Shown here: piece by piece, positions 46,992-55,016 of the stretch | Layout: the number at the start of each line of letters is the position of its first letter | Position numbering within the stretch: the first letter of the stretch is position 1 | Source of the DNA: Stenotrophomonas sp. WZN-1 | GTDB taxonomy: Bacteria; Pseudomonadota; Gammaproteobacteria; Xanthomonadales; Xanthomonadaceae | DNA length: 64,000 bases | Direction: 5' to 3' | Assembly: GCF_002192255.1 (NCBI RefSeq) | Contig: NZ_CP021768.1 | Span: 2,684,001-2,748,000, forward strand | Notes under the pieces: model-generated | Database searches by the model: none | Seen by the model: the letters and a program-made list of their open reading frames with translations, nothing else | Told to the model about the DNA's origin: nothing | Made by a program: the position numbers and the translations under genes

Positions 46992-47999
46992 CTACAGGGA
47001 TCGCGAACGCTGCTCCTGCTCGCGGGCGAGCGCAGCCGCCGGGTCCTGCTGCGCAACGCTGGCGGCCAACTGCTGGCTGCTTTGCGCCAGCGGCTGCTGC
47101 GCCGCCTGTTCGCGATCGACCGATGCGCGCAGCATGGCCGGATCGCCCAGCGCGCCCTGCACCGCAAACAGCGTGCGGCCATCATTGCCGACCAGCAGGT
47201 GATCGATACGCGACATTCCGGCCTTCTGCGCGCTCAGCGCCAACGCGCCGGCGGCATTGTCGAGTTCCTGCCCACTGCGCAATCCGCTCTGCGGTCCCAT
47301 CTGCTGCAGGTGCTGGCGCGCCCCCTGGAACAGGGTGTTTCCGGCCTCGCCCGGCTGCGACATGTCGCGCACAGTGGCCTGCGGGGTCGGCGCCCCGACT
47401 TCGCCCCGCTCCAGCCGCGCCATCACATCCGGCGTCAGCTTCTGCTGCCACACATCAAACCGCTGCTGGCGGGCCTCGATGCCGTTCAGGCCGCCGTTGA
47501 TCGCACGCGTCGCTTCGCGCACATCCTCGCGCGCCGCCTCCGGTACCCGCGTCTGCCACTGCCACACCGCAATGCGGCCTGCGTGCTCGGGCTGCGCGGC
47601 CAGTTCCGGCTGATTCACCAGGTCCAAATCCAGCGCCTTGCCGGCACGCTCGTAATTCTCCTTGCCGACCAGCGGCAGATAGCCACGGCCGTGATACTTC
47701 AGCGCATCACCGGGCGCATCGTTACCCATGCGGCCGCCATACATCAGTTCGGCCAGGTTCTCCGGCCGCCCACGCAGCGCTTCCTGGCGGGCGCTCTCAA
47801 GCGCGCCATTGCCATTGCGCCACGCCGCTTCCACCGGGATCTGCGAGATACCCCGGGTGAAGTTGAAACTTTCATTGAGCCGGCTCAGGCCACGGGACTC
47901 GTGCCCGGCCTGCGCCATGAAGTTGGCCAGTTCCCGGGACGAGGTCATGCCGGCCTCCGTGGCCTGCCGCAACAGCTGCGACTCTCTATCCTGCGACAC
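46992..47999 (-). CDS. GH19 lysozyme-like X-T4SS effector with XVIPCD tail
   Basis: A 335-residue protein with no signal peptide. The first ~190 residues are a glycoside-hydrolase-19/lysozyme-like domain with catalytic Glu34 in AQAGHESRGL, and YHGRGYLPLVGKENYERAG as the substrate-binding block. The rest is an XVIPCD: SRIDHLLVGNDGRTLFAVQG, ALGDPAMLRASVDREQAAQQ, and a Gln/Ser-rich end. The architecture matches the X. citri peptidoglycan-degrading effector XAC2609. Its immunity-type partner lies just upstream. Confidence 0.9.
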   Translation of the reverse strand: MSQDRESQLLRQATEAGMTSSRELANFMAQAGHESRGLSRLNESFNFTRGISQIPVEAAWRNGNGALESARQEALRGRPENLAELMYGGRMGNDAPGDALKYHGRGYLPLVGKENYERAGKALDLDLVNQPELAAQPEHAGRIAVWQWQTRVPEAAREDVREATRAINGGLNGIEARQQRFDVWQQKLTPDVMARLERGEVGAPTPQATVRDMSQPGEAGNTLFQGARQHLQQMGPQSGLRSGQELDNAAGALALSAQKAGMSRIDHLLVGNDGRTLFAVQGALGDPAMLRASVDREQAAQQPLAQSSQQLAASVAQQDPAAALAREQEQRSRSL

Positions 48000-48056
48000 G
48001 GTGAAACTCCTGCTCGATCATCGTTGGGTACTCCCGCCTCCTCACAGGCATGGCAC

Positions 48057-48761
48057 TCAGGGCAAGCTCACATCGGCGACGACGGACGGATCGAAATCCT
48101 CGAACCGCACCCGGCCAAGTTCGGCCACCGAGAAATCGCGCGTATGGGTGGCCTCGGTCTCGGTGTCGACCACCCTGCGCTGTACACCATGCACCCAACA
48201 GGCCTCGTCGGCCGGAACGTAGCGGAACGTGTAGATGCTGCTCCAGCGTTCGCGGCTCCCGCCGTTGGTGATCACGCTGAAAGCACCGTCCTCGATGGTC
48301 ACGTACGCGAAGGGATCGCCGGCAATGCCACCACGGGTGGAGCACGGCACCAGCTTGTCGTTACGCGCGGCCAGCTGCCATCGGCCCGTGGCATCGCCCA
48401 GCAGCAACAGCAGGACCCGGTTCGGTCCGTGCTGGCCGGGCAACAAGCCCTCCGGAGGAGGTTGGTCGATCACCAGCAGCTGGTCCTGGAAACCATTGCC
48501 GGTCAGATCGCCGCGCACCGCTTCCAGCAGGTTCGCGCCGGACGGAACGAACGCCAGGGCATTGTCCATGTGCGTGCCACTCCCCTTCTCCATCCCCTGC
48601 AACTCCTTCAATCCCGTCGTGCCAGTTCCCGAGCGGAGGCCGGAACCGGCGCCATGCACCACCCGCGCCCAGCGTCCGCCATGCCGGATGATAGCCCTGA
48701 GCCCACGGCGACCGCGACGGTGGCAAGCGTCATCCGCAACGCGGGTGATCAGAGTCCTCAT
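48057..48761 (-). CDS. XAC2610-type immunity protein, N-terminus possibly frameshifted
   Basis: The C-terminal 160 residues (from about GDLTGNGFQDQLLVI, through LAARNDKLVPCSTRGGIAGD to IYTFRYVPADEACWVHGVQ) look like the XAC2610 lysozyme-inhibitor family, the partner of XAC2609-type effectors. Such proteins must reach the periplasm. However, the 55 residues before this domain in the annotated frame are Arg/His-rich and contain no signal peptide. In the +1-shifted frame from 48733, MTLATVAVAVGSGLSSGMADA reads as a normal signal peptide but stops after 41 codons. A frameshift that breaks the gene is likely; the ATG at 48761 is therefore provisional. Confidence 0.65.
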   Translation of the reverse strand: MRTLITRVADDACHRRGRRGLRAIIRHGGRWARVVHGAGSGLRSGTGTTGLKELQGMEKGSGTHMDNALAFVPSGANLLEAVRGDLTGNGFQDQLLVIDQPPPEGLLPGQHGPNRVLLLLLGDATGRWQLAARNDKLVPCSTRGGIAGDPFAYVTIEDGAFSVITNGGSRERWSSIYTFRYVPADEACWVHGVQRRVVDTETEATHTRDFSVAELGRVRFEDFDPSVVADVSLP

Positions 48762-49053
48762 GGACGGAAAAGCTCCTGCGTTCGATGGCACCAATGCGTC
48801 GGGATTTTGACGCGCACGCAGCTTACTTCGAGGAGGCGGGGCTCGTCGAAGGGGGCTTGGGATGAAAAGCGCACTTGATCACAGAAAAAGCGCGGTTAAC
48901 GTGAATGGTGGCTTATCCGACAAACAGGTCCGCACTGGATGGCGCCGTGGGGGATGCGCCGCGACCCCACACACGGGCTGGTCCGGCCGCGGCGATGTTG
49001 CACGGGAAGCCTGCACACGCTTTGTCGCCCCGCGTCGTGGCCAGCAATCGCGA

Positions 49054-49474
49054 TCAGCGCAAGTGCTGCGCGCAGGTGGCTCCCTGCATGGCGTAGTCAC
49101 GAACGTAGCCGTCCATGGTCAGCACCGTGATATCACATCGATTGTTCACGTCACTGACGACATGCCCGTAAGCATTCAACCCCTGCACATGCTCGCCACG
49201 ATGCAGGTACAACGTGCGCGAACCATCGGCCCCATTCTCCACACGATCCGGCGGGCCCCACGTCCGCACGAATTCCTGCTCTGTCTTGCCGATCCACATG
49301 TCCATGAGATTGTTGCGACCCACGCGGTTGGCAGCTCGACGCGACTCATCCAAAGCCCTGCTGGTTTCATTCTGGCCGCGCGCCACAGTCGCTTCAAGGC
49401 TACGCACAGTGCTGTCCATTTCAGCGTCGGTTGGCCGATAGGTGAATGCTGGGCGCTTGCCGTCCTTCCGACGT
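49054..49474 (-). pseudogene. IS-split gene, 3' part (small protein with BamE-like motif)
   Basis: The reading frame is open from the edge of the IS element to the stop at 49054. It contains a coiled-coil-like stretch (STVRSLEATVARGQNETSRA) and then IGKTEQEFVRTWGPPDRVE, a pattern seen in SmpA/BamE-like outer-membrane small proteins, and two cysteines near the end. An in-frame ATG exists at 49419, so a truncated product is possible. Without the IS and one ACGT copy, it joins in frame to codons starting at 50752. Confidence 0.7.
49471..49474. repeat. Target-site duplication ACGT, left copy
   Basis: ACGT directly abuts the CCCCCC left end of the IS and is repeated at 50669-50672 next to the GGGGGG right end. 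A 4-bp duplication fits the IS407 group of IS3. Confidence 0.65.
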
Positions 49475-49587
49475 CCCCCCGGTTTGAGTCGTGGGTGGGT
49501 TTAGAGTCCGGTGCTGATGTTATCGTTCTTCGCCGCCAACTGCGCGGCGTACTGGGCGGGGGTTAGCCCGCCAAGCGCTCGCTTGGG

Positions 49588-50349
49588 TCATTCTTCGTTG
49601 TAGTCGCGCCGCCAGCTTTCGATGCTGGTGCGGGCATGAAGCAATGTCGGGAACCAGTGCTCGTTGAGGCATTCGTCGCGCAGCCGTCCGTTGAAGGACT
49701 CGACGTAAGCATTTTGGTTCGGTTTGCCCGGTTCGATCAGACGCAAGGCAACTCCCTTTTCGTGAGCCCAGGCCACCATCGCCTTACCGCAAAACTCCTT
49801 GCCGTTGTCTGTCCTGATCACTCGTGGCAGGCCGCGCTGCATGGCCATTCTGTCCAGTACCCTGGACACGCCTTGCCCGGATATTGCCCGCTCCACTTCG
49901 ATGGCCACAGCCTCGTGGGTGGCGTCGTCGACGATGGTCAGGCACTTGATCACCCGGCCTTCGGCGGTACGGTCGAACACGAAGTCCATCGACCACACCT
50001 CATTGGCGGCGGACGGCCGCAGAAGGGACTGGCGCTCGCCTGCCGGCACCTTCTTACGCTTTCTGCGACGCACCTGCAGGCCCGCTTCCTGATACAAGCG
50101 CTCCACTCGCTTGTAGTTCACTACAAGTCCTTTCTGCCGCAGCTTCAGATGGATCATGCCCACCCCGTAGCGTCTGTGCCGGTGCGCCAGCGCAGCGATC
50201 TGCTCGCGCAGCTCAACGTTGAGGTCGGGCCGAGGCTCATAGCGCAGTGCGCTCGCGCTCATCCGTACGACCGTGAGCGCTCGCCGCTCGCTCAGCCCCT
50301 TCTCGACCATGCTCCGCACCAGCAGCCTGCGCGCCGGCGCGGTCACCAA
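49588..50349 (-). CDS. IS3 transposase OrfB, integrase core (prematurely stopped)
   Basis: A 253-residue rve integrase. The DDE residues lie in [17 protein letters not shown] and [13 protein letters not shown]. It overlaps orfA by seven bases, and AAAAAA (slip site on the minus strand) precedes the orfA stop, the usual -1 frameshift arrangement. The frame stops at TGA (49588-49590) after RRDYNEE, where family members continue. Beyond it the same frame reads PKRALGGLTPAQYAAQLAA and continues to TAA at 49501-49503. The TGA looks like a CGA-to-TGA nonsense change that removes 29 residues. Confidence 0.85.
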   Translation of the reverse strand: MVTAPARRLLVRSMVEKGLSERRALTVVRMSASALRYEPRPDLNVELREQIAALAHRHRRYGVGMIHLKLRQKGLVVNYKRVERLYQEAGLQVRRRKRKKVPAGERQSLLRPSAANEVWSMDFVFDRTAEGRVIKCLTIVDDATHEAVAIEVERAISGQGVSRVLDRMAMQRGLPRVIRTDNGKEFCGKAMVAWAHEKGVALRLIEPGKPNQNAYVESFNGRLRDECLNEHWFPTLLHARTSIESWRRDYNEE

Positions 50350-50612
50350 TTTTTTCGCAACGCATCCTTGATGACGTCGTTCTCGAAGACCTGTTCTGCC
50401 AGCAGTTTCTTCAGGCGTGTGTTCTCCGCCTCCAGGTCCTTGATCCGCTTTGCGTCAGGCACGCTCATGCCACCGAACCTGCTGCGCCACAGGTAATACG
50501 AGGCCTCGCTGAAGCCATGCTGGCGGCAGAGGTCCTTGATGGGCATGCCGGCCTCAGCCTCGCGTAGGAAGCCGATGATTTGCTCTTCGGAAAAGCGCTT
50601 CTTCACGTCCAA
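50343..50612 (-). CDS. IS3 transposase OrfA, helix-turn-helix
   Basis: An 89-residue OrfA of the IS407 group: [42 protein letters not shown], then a leucine-zipper ([20 protein letters not shown]). It binds the IS ends and can be fused to OrfB by ribosomal frameshifting at the A6 stretch near 50351-50356. Confidence 0.9.
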   Translation of the reverse strand: MDVKKRFSEEQIIGFLREAEAGMPIKDLCRQHGFSEASYYLWRSRFGGMSVPDAKRIKDLEAENTRLKKLLAEQVFENDVIKDALRKNW

Positions 50613-50668
50613 TCTCCTTGTTATTGAGGATTGGACTCCAAACCGCTTCGCTACTCAATCTTGGGGGG

Positions 50669-50752
50669 ACGTCGACTCCATCCCAAGATCAAGATTGACA
50701 AGTTTGAACCGAGAACAAACTGCGACAGCGGGACTGACAACTCGGCCTTCAT
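50669..50752 (-). pseudogene. IS-split gene, 5' part, with right ACGT copy
   Basis: ATG at 50752 opens 28 codons (MKAELSVPLSQFVLGSNLSI continuing to WSRR) reaching the ACGT at 50669-50672. Joined across the IS with one ACGT, codons CGA-CGT-CGG-AAG run directly into the frame at 49470, giving a protein of about 167 residues with a short hydrophobic N-terminal stretch. A stop codon is 24 bases upstream of the ATG, so the start is well bounded. Confidence 0.65.
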
Positions 50753-50819
50753 GCAACGGACACTCAAAGAACGTCATACGCCTGAAGAGCCCCAGCGAGC
50801 ACTCCCCAGCGCTCATCCA

Positions 50820-51347
50820 CTAGAACTCCTGGAATTCAGGTTCAGCGCAATTCTCGAAGATCACCTGGCAATCGCTGCCCCCGCCACTCTCACATTGCCT
50901 CAATGCACGGGTTTTTGATTCTTCAACTGTCGGCGAGCTACTGAAAAGAGTTCCCCCTGCCCCCGACTTCGGCACCACTGCAACCGCGCACTGATTCTTA
51001 TAGGTAAAAGCAACTTTGCAGCCGCTAGCTCCCCCTTGCGCACAGACTGCTTCGGCCTCCATCGCAGCCAAAGACTTACTCTTCTTTCCTGTCGATGCAC
51101 CGGATGCGCCGCTTGGGGATAGCGCAATGGCACCCCAAGTCTTTATCCAACGGCCGGTTGCTTTGGGTCCAGCATCCGCAGCAGCTGCGCCGCCAGGTAT
51201 AGGAGCACACCCACCAACTCCCTGGCCACCGATGGGATACTGACCAGGTGGACACCGCCCCTCTGCCCGGACCGATTCAGATGTGAGCGCAGCACCGGCC
51301 ATCACAATTGCTGCGACCAAACTTGCCGCCACTGAACGCCTGATCAT
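50820..51347 (-). CDS. DUF4189-type secreted protein, copy E
   Basis: A 175-residue protein: signal peptide ending VRAEG, then the invariant block EGRCPPGQYPIGGQGVGG and CAPIP. The DUF4189-like domain follows, with GRWIKTWGAIA and FTYKNQC, paired cysteines and a closing PEFQEF. It is the last of five paralogues and the only one without a virB6 tail directly before it; only 123 bp separate it from copy D. Start ATG 51347 follows GGGAG. A surface or periplasmic T4SS accessory role is inferred from the locus. Confidence 0.8.
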   Translation of the reverse strand: MIRRSVAASLVAAIVMAGAALTSESVRAEGRCPPGQYPIGGQGVGGCAPIPGGAAAADAGPKATGRWIKTWGAIALSPSGASGASTGKKSKSLAAMEAEAVCAQGGASGCKVAFTYKNQCAVAVVPKSGAGGTLFSSSPTVEESKTRALRQCESGGGSDCQVIFENCAEPEFQEF

Positions 51348-51470
51348 ACCGAGAATCTCCCAACATCAAGAGAAGAGTTTTTTCTTAGCTTGATGGGCGC
51401 AGAAAAGAAATTGCCCACTCAACGGCGGGCCATTCTATCGCCGCATCATCAGAAAAATGCGGACAATGAC

Positions 51471-51995
51471 TCAGAATTTCTCAAACTCCGGATCGGTGCA
51501 ATTGGACATGACAACTTCACATGTCTCTTTGGAAGCAGCACGACATTGCGCCAAGGATAGGCCTGCCGCCTCCTCCTTTGTGGCTGCAGCAGAGTAGAAA
51601 GTTCCCCCGGTTCCCGCATTCGAGACAGCCGCCGTCGCGCATTGATTCTTATAGGCGAACTTCACTCGACAATCCCGACCGCCTGCATCAGAGCAGGATC
51701 TCACTGCCGCGTTTCCCGCATCCGCCTTCTTCCTCCACCCACTTGCCGCTCCTGCGATTCCGGAAGGCGAGGCGGCAAATGCTCCCCATGTCTTAATCCA
51801 CCGCCCCGTTGGACGCGGGCTTTCCGCTCCTGATCCACCAGCAGGAATCGGCGCACATCCGCCGGCACCCTGCCCGCCAATCGGATACTGGCCTGGAGGA
51901 CACCGTCCTTCGGCGAAGGCAGCGCCGCTGCCCGCAAAAATTAGGATTGTTGCAAGAGCGCACCTCAGAACTTGAGCTGCCCAGTCAATATTCAT
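51471..51995 (-). CDS. DUF4189-type secreted protein, copy D
   Basis: A 174-residue paralogue. ATG 51995 has AAGGA seven bases upstream; the longer frame to 52010 starts with TTG and is less likely. After a signal peptide ending AFAEG come EGRCPPGQYPIGGQGAGG, RWIKTWGAFA and KFAYKNQC; it ends PEFEKF. The middle and end differ strongly from the other copies. It follows orphan virB6 tail 3 by 30 bases. Confidence 0.82.
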   Translation of the reverse strand: MNIDWAAQVLRCALATILIFAGSGAAFAEGRCPPGQYPIGGQGAGGCAPIPAGGSGAESPRPTGRWIKTWGAFAASPSGIAGAASGWRKKADAGNAAVRSCSDAGGRDCRVKFAYKNQCATAAVSNAGTGGTFYSAAATKEEAAGLSLAQCRAASKETCEVVMSNCTDPEFEKF

Positions 51996-52025
51996 ACACA
52001 CATCCTTCAACCTAAGTCAGATCCA

Positions 52026-52325
52026 TCAATCCGCCAAGCCATACTGCCCCTGCTTCTGATTGGACGGTGTGTAAGTGCTTGGAGCAGAGTTCCTTATAGT
52101 GACACCACCATCCTGATGACTCGAATGCCCTTCGCTCTTCGATGGCGAAGGAGGTGTGTAGGTGCCCGGAGGCCGACCATCAGCACTAGGAGTTGAGGCC
52201 GCACTGCCACCTATCTGCGAATATGCCATGAAGCTACCCAGCGTGCCCTGGAAGAACATGGCCGCCATTGGCAACAGTCAGAATCGTGTTCGCCAGGATC
52301 AAGCCCATGCCACACTACTGCGCCG
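52026..52325 (-). pseudogene. Orphan virB6 3' end, tail 3
   Basis: From about 52325 to 52200 the DNA matches virB6 (near-identical over 52207-52270) but carries small deletions upstream that break the frame. From MAAMFFQGTLGSFMAYSQIG it continues in frame into a unique 55-residue tail, GRPPGTYTPPSPSKSEGHSS and onward to QYGLAD. An ATG at 52274 could start a short peptide, but no RBS is evident. DUF4189 copy D starts just after its stop. Confidence 0.75.
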
Positions 52326-52462
52326 TGAGCGTCACCCGCTGAGTGGCTACCTACATGACTCAAGCGCCAAGCAGCAGTCTCACCTAGAGACAGATACCAC
52401 TAATCTGCCAGAATGCGATAGACGCTGGACGTCGGATGTATCAACGCAGCTCCATCGAGCAA

Positions 52463-52975
52463 TCAGAATTCTTGGAAGATCGGCTCACTGCAATCGGTGT
52501 ACTTGATCGTGCACTGCCCACCGCCGTGAGCAGCACAGTACTTCAGAACCTCAGTGGAAGCAGCCTCTCTCGTTGGGCCGCCGGCCATTGAAATCAAGCC
52601 TTTAGAGCCCGGAGCCGGATCCGCGTAAGCGACGCACTGGTTCTTATACGTTATCCCTACAGTGCAATCCTTCGCACCATATGTCGCACACCGGGACTGA
52701 GCCTCAGCGACAGCCTCGGCCTTTGATCTCTTTCCAACCGAAGCTCCCACATCACCGGTCGCAACAGAACGGGATATGGCTCCCCAGGTTCTGATCCACT
52801 TACCTATCGCACGCGGCCCGGAACTCCCCTCACCCTGAGAGGCTGGAATCGGGGCACAGCCACCCGCACCCTGCCCGCCAATCGGATACTGACCTGGCGG
52901 GCAGCGCCCCTCCCCATAAGCAACTAGTGGGGCAAGAATCAGGAGAATCAGCAATAGAAAATTATTCATTCTCAT
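52463..52975 (-). CDS. DUF4189-type secreted protein, copy C
   Basis: A 170-residue paralogue with signal peptide ending AYGEG, EGRCPPGQYPIGGQGAGG, KWIRTWGAIS, ITYKNQC and closing PIFQEF. Eight cysteines in the mature part are placed as in the other copies, suggesting shared disulfides. It begins 57 bp after orphan tail 2. The codon use is less GC-rich than the flanking T4SS genes. Confidence 0.82.
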   Translation of the reverse strand: MRMNNFLLLILLILAPLVAYGEGRCPPGQYPIGGQGAGGCAPIPASQGEGSSGPRAIGKWIRTWGAISRSVATGDVGASVGKRSKAEAVAEAQSRCATYGAKDCTVGITYKNQCVAYADPAPGSKGLISMAGGPTREAASTEVLKYCAAHGGGQCTIKYTDCSEPIFQEF

Positions 52976-53032
52976 AAGAAGCGACTCGACAGCAGATCAA
53001 GAATTTTTGCCAACTTGCGGCGACGCATCAAG

Positions 53033-53287
53033 TTAACGATTCACCCCGCGAAGGCCCGTGTCGCGAATCGTCGGCGCTGAGTTCTGTGGCAAGGTCATGC
53101 GAGCTGTCCCGGAAGCCGCGTCCTGACCCGCCGTCGGAGCCTCAGTACTGCTAGAAGGCTTCGGCGGAGCGTAATAGCTCCCTGCCGGCTGGCCATTCGG
53201 ACCAGGCGACACAGCCCCAGCACTGCCACCTATCTGCGAATATGCCATGAAGCTACCCAAGGTGCCTTGGAAAAGCATGGCCACCAT
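53033..53287 (-). pseudogene. Orphan virB6 3' end, tail 2
   Basis: Homology to virB6 starts abruptly near 53287 and covers only AMLFQGTLGSFMAYSQIGGS, then a new tail follows: PNGQPAGSYYAPPKPSSSTE through to DTGLRGVNR. The stretch from 53288 to about 53600 has no recognisable gene. The tail keeps the GQPxGSYYxPPxP hinge and a near-terminal GL, as in the intact gene. Confidence 0.75.
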
Positions 53288-53600
53288 AAGCGGAAACTTG
53301 CTTACCGGCTCATTGCTTATAGAACGAAGCCGAAGCACGAGTCATCGCTTCTTACACAAGGGCAAGTCATTTCCCACGCCCATATGGTTAGCTGCCGGAC
53401 GCAACACTATCATCTGATTCGATCGCCCCAGTACAGTAAGAAGAGGCAAAGTGTGAATTTTCGGCAGCCCTCTTACACCGCATGCCAAGCAAAGACGGCT
53501 GCAATGATCGCAGGACATTGAGTTGGCAAGAAAAGCATGAGAGCAGGTAAACCTAAACTCTTCCAGCCGTTCCAACCTGCGCCGCCTCGTTGACGACCAC

Positions 53601-54140
53601 TCAGAACGACTCGAATTCCGGTTCGCTGCACGCCGAGTAGATCACCACACAACCCTCACTGCCGCGCTTCGTGCAGAGCCCCATCGCCAACGAAGTCGCG
53701 GCAGAGACAGATTCAGCGCGTCCAAACGTGGAGCCTCCGAATGCGCTAGTTCGAGGAGAGACCAAGGCGACGCACTGATTCTTGTAAGTCTGAGTAACCT
53801 TGCAGTCCGACGCCCCGTGCTGACTGCAATTGGCCAAGGCCTCATTTGAGGCGTCAGCCTTTCTCACTTTTCCGACTGACACGCCGACATCGCCATTGGA
53901 TGCCATGGCGATCGCGCCCCATGTCTTATTCCAGCGTCCCGTTTGGATAGGACCCGTCTGACCCGTGCCCGCATCCCCTCCTGGGATCGGCGCACACCCA
54001 CCGACACCCTGACCTCCGATTGGATACTGACCTGGCGGGCAACGTCCTTCAGCGCCAACAACGGGCGCGAAGCCAAAAAATAGCATGCAAATTGCAGCGC
54101 CGAAGATAAGCGCAGATCGGCGGCCAAATATCGAGACCAT
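53601..54140 (-). CDS. DUF4189-type secreted protein, copy B
   Basis: A 179-residue paralogue. ATG 54140 follows GAGGG. Signal peptide ending VVGAEG, invariant EGRCPPGQYPIGGQGVGG, RWNKTWGAIAMAS, QTYKNQC, and an end PEFESF. It starts 24 bases after the stop of orphan tail 1. Confidence 0.82.
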   Translation of the reverse strand: MVSIFGRRSALIFGAAICMLFFGFAPVVGAEGRCPPGQYPIGGQGVGGCAPIPGGDAGTGQTGPIQTGRWNKTWGAIAMASNGDVGVSVGKVRKADASNEALANCSQHGASDCKVTQTYKNQCVALVSPRTSAFGGSTFGRAESVSAATSLAMGLCTKRGSEGCVVIYSACSEPEFESF

Positions 54141-54164
54141 ATCGTTAGACCCTCAAACTTCCCA

Positions 54165-54808
54165 TCAGCCGTTGTTCTTTGCAAGACCAAGACGCCCGGA
54201 GTCCACCACCGCCGAACCCGGCGATGAACTACCACCAGTCACTCGCGAACCAACAACCTGCTCGGTAGTGGCACTATGCGTCCCACCCTTCTCTGGAGCC
54301 GGAGGTGTGTAGTAGCTACCCGGCGGCTGCCCACTCGGCCCCGGCGCCTGCGCGACCGGGCTGCCACCTATCTGCGAATATGCCATGAAGCTACCCAGCG
54401 TGCCCTGGAAGAACATCGCCGCCATTGGGGGAGCGGTCAGGATCAGGGTCGTGAGAATCAGGCCCATGCCGCCCTGCTGCATCGGCTGGCTGGTCATGCC
54501 GTCGCTGGAGGCGCCTTCGAGCAGGAACTTGTTGACCAGGGCGGTGGACCAGAACGCGGTCGAGACACGGATCACCATGTCCAGCGCGATCGATACCATC
54601 GCTGCCAGTACCGCCATCGAGAACATCGTGCCGATGCCGTAGAACAGCCATCGCTGGAACAGCTGCTTGGTCTGGTCGAACAGCAGACACAGAATGAACA
54701 AGGGACCCAGGCCGATGAACAGCGCCAATGCCACTTCGTACAGCAGCAACATCGAGCCGGCGGTGACGGCCGGGCGCCCGTGCCCATGCCGATTTAACAC
54801 AGTGCCCG
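54165..54808 (-). pseudogene. Orphan virB6 3' end, tail 1 (long)
   Basis: About 420 bp at 54366-54793 are almost identical to the C-terminal membrane half of the intact virB6 (LLLYEVALALFIGLGPLFIL onward). One base is missing near 54774 relative to virB6, and homology fades at about 54808. The frame then continues into its own tail: GPSGQPPGSYYTPPAPEKGG to RLGLAKNNG. ATG 54752 (MLLLYEV) could start a 195-residue membrane fragment. This copy is much younger or more recently converted than tails 2 and 3. Confidence 0.8.
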
Positions 54809-55016
54809 GGCCAAGGAAAGGACCGCAGTCATTGGGAATCCCCATCACCCAAAACCACGACTCCGGCGCACCACGGTACCTGTCGCGCTTCTCATTCCTC
54901 CACAAAAGTTGGTGAAGACTGCAAAAATTTCCTGAGTAGGGTCAATGAATTTACCAACTGGTCGAAAGTCAATCCATGACTGACCGCATGTGACGCGCTC
55001 TTCGCCCCAACTACGA

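Larger units (their letters stand above)
49475..50668 (-). mobile_element. IS3-family insertion sequence, IS407-like group
   Basis: A 1194-bp element bounded by imperfect terminal inverted repeats: CCCCCC, 2-4 variable bases, TTGAGT, then a further shared TTxGAGTCC about 15 bp inside. It carries overlapping orfA and orfB. It is flanked by ACGT direct repeats, indicating true transposition. The ACGT is palindromic, so the exact ends are ambiguous by up to four bases. Confidence 0.8.

Noticed and set aside
49475..50668. Composite transposon carrying the T4SS array
   Set aside because: Only one IS copy is present, with its own target duplication, so it moved alone.
52026..54808. Orphan virB6 tails as independent complete virB6 genes
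   Set aside because: They lack the N-terminal half, and tails 1 and 3 have frame-breaking deletions at the homology edge.
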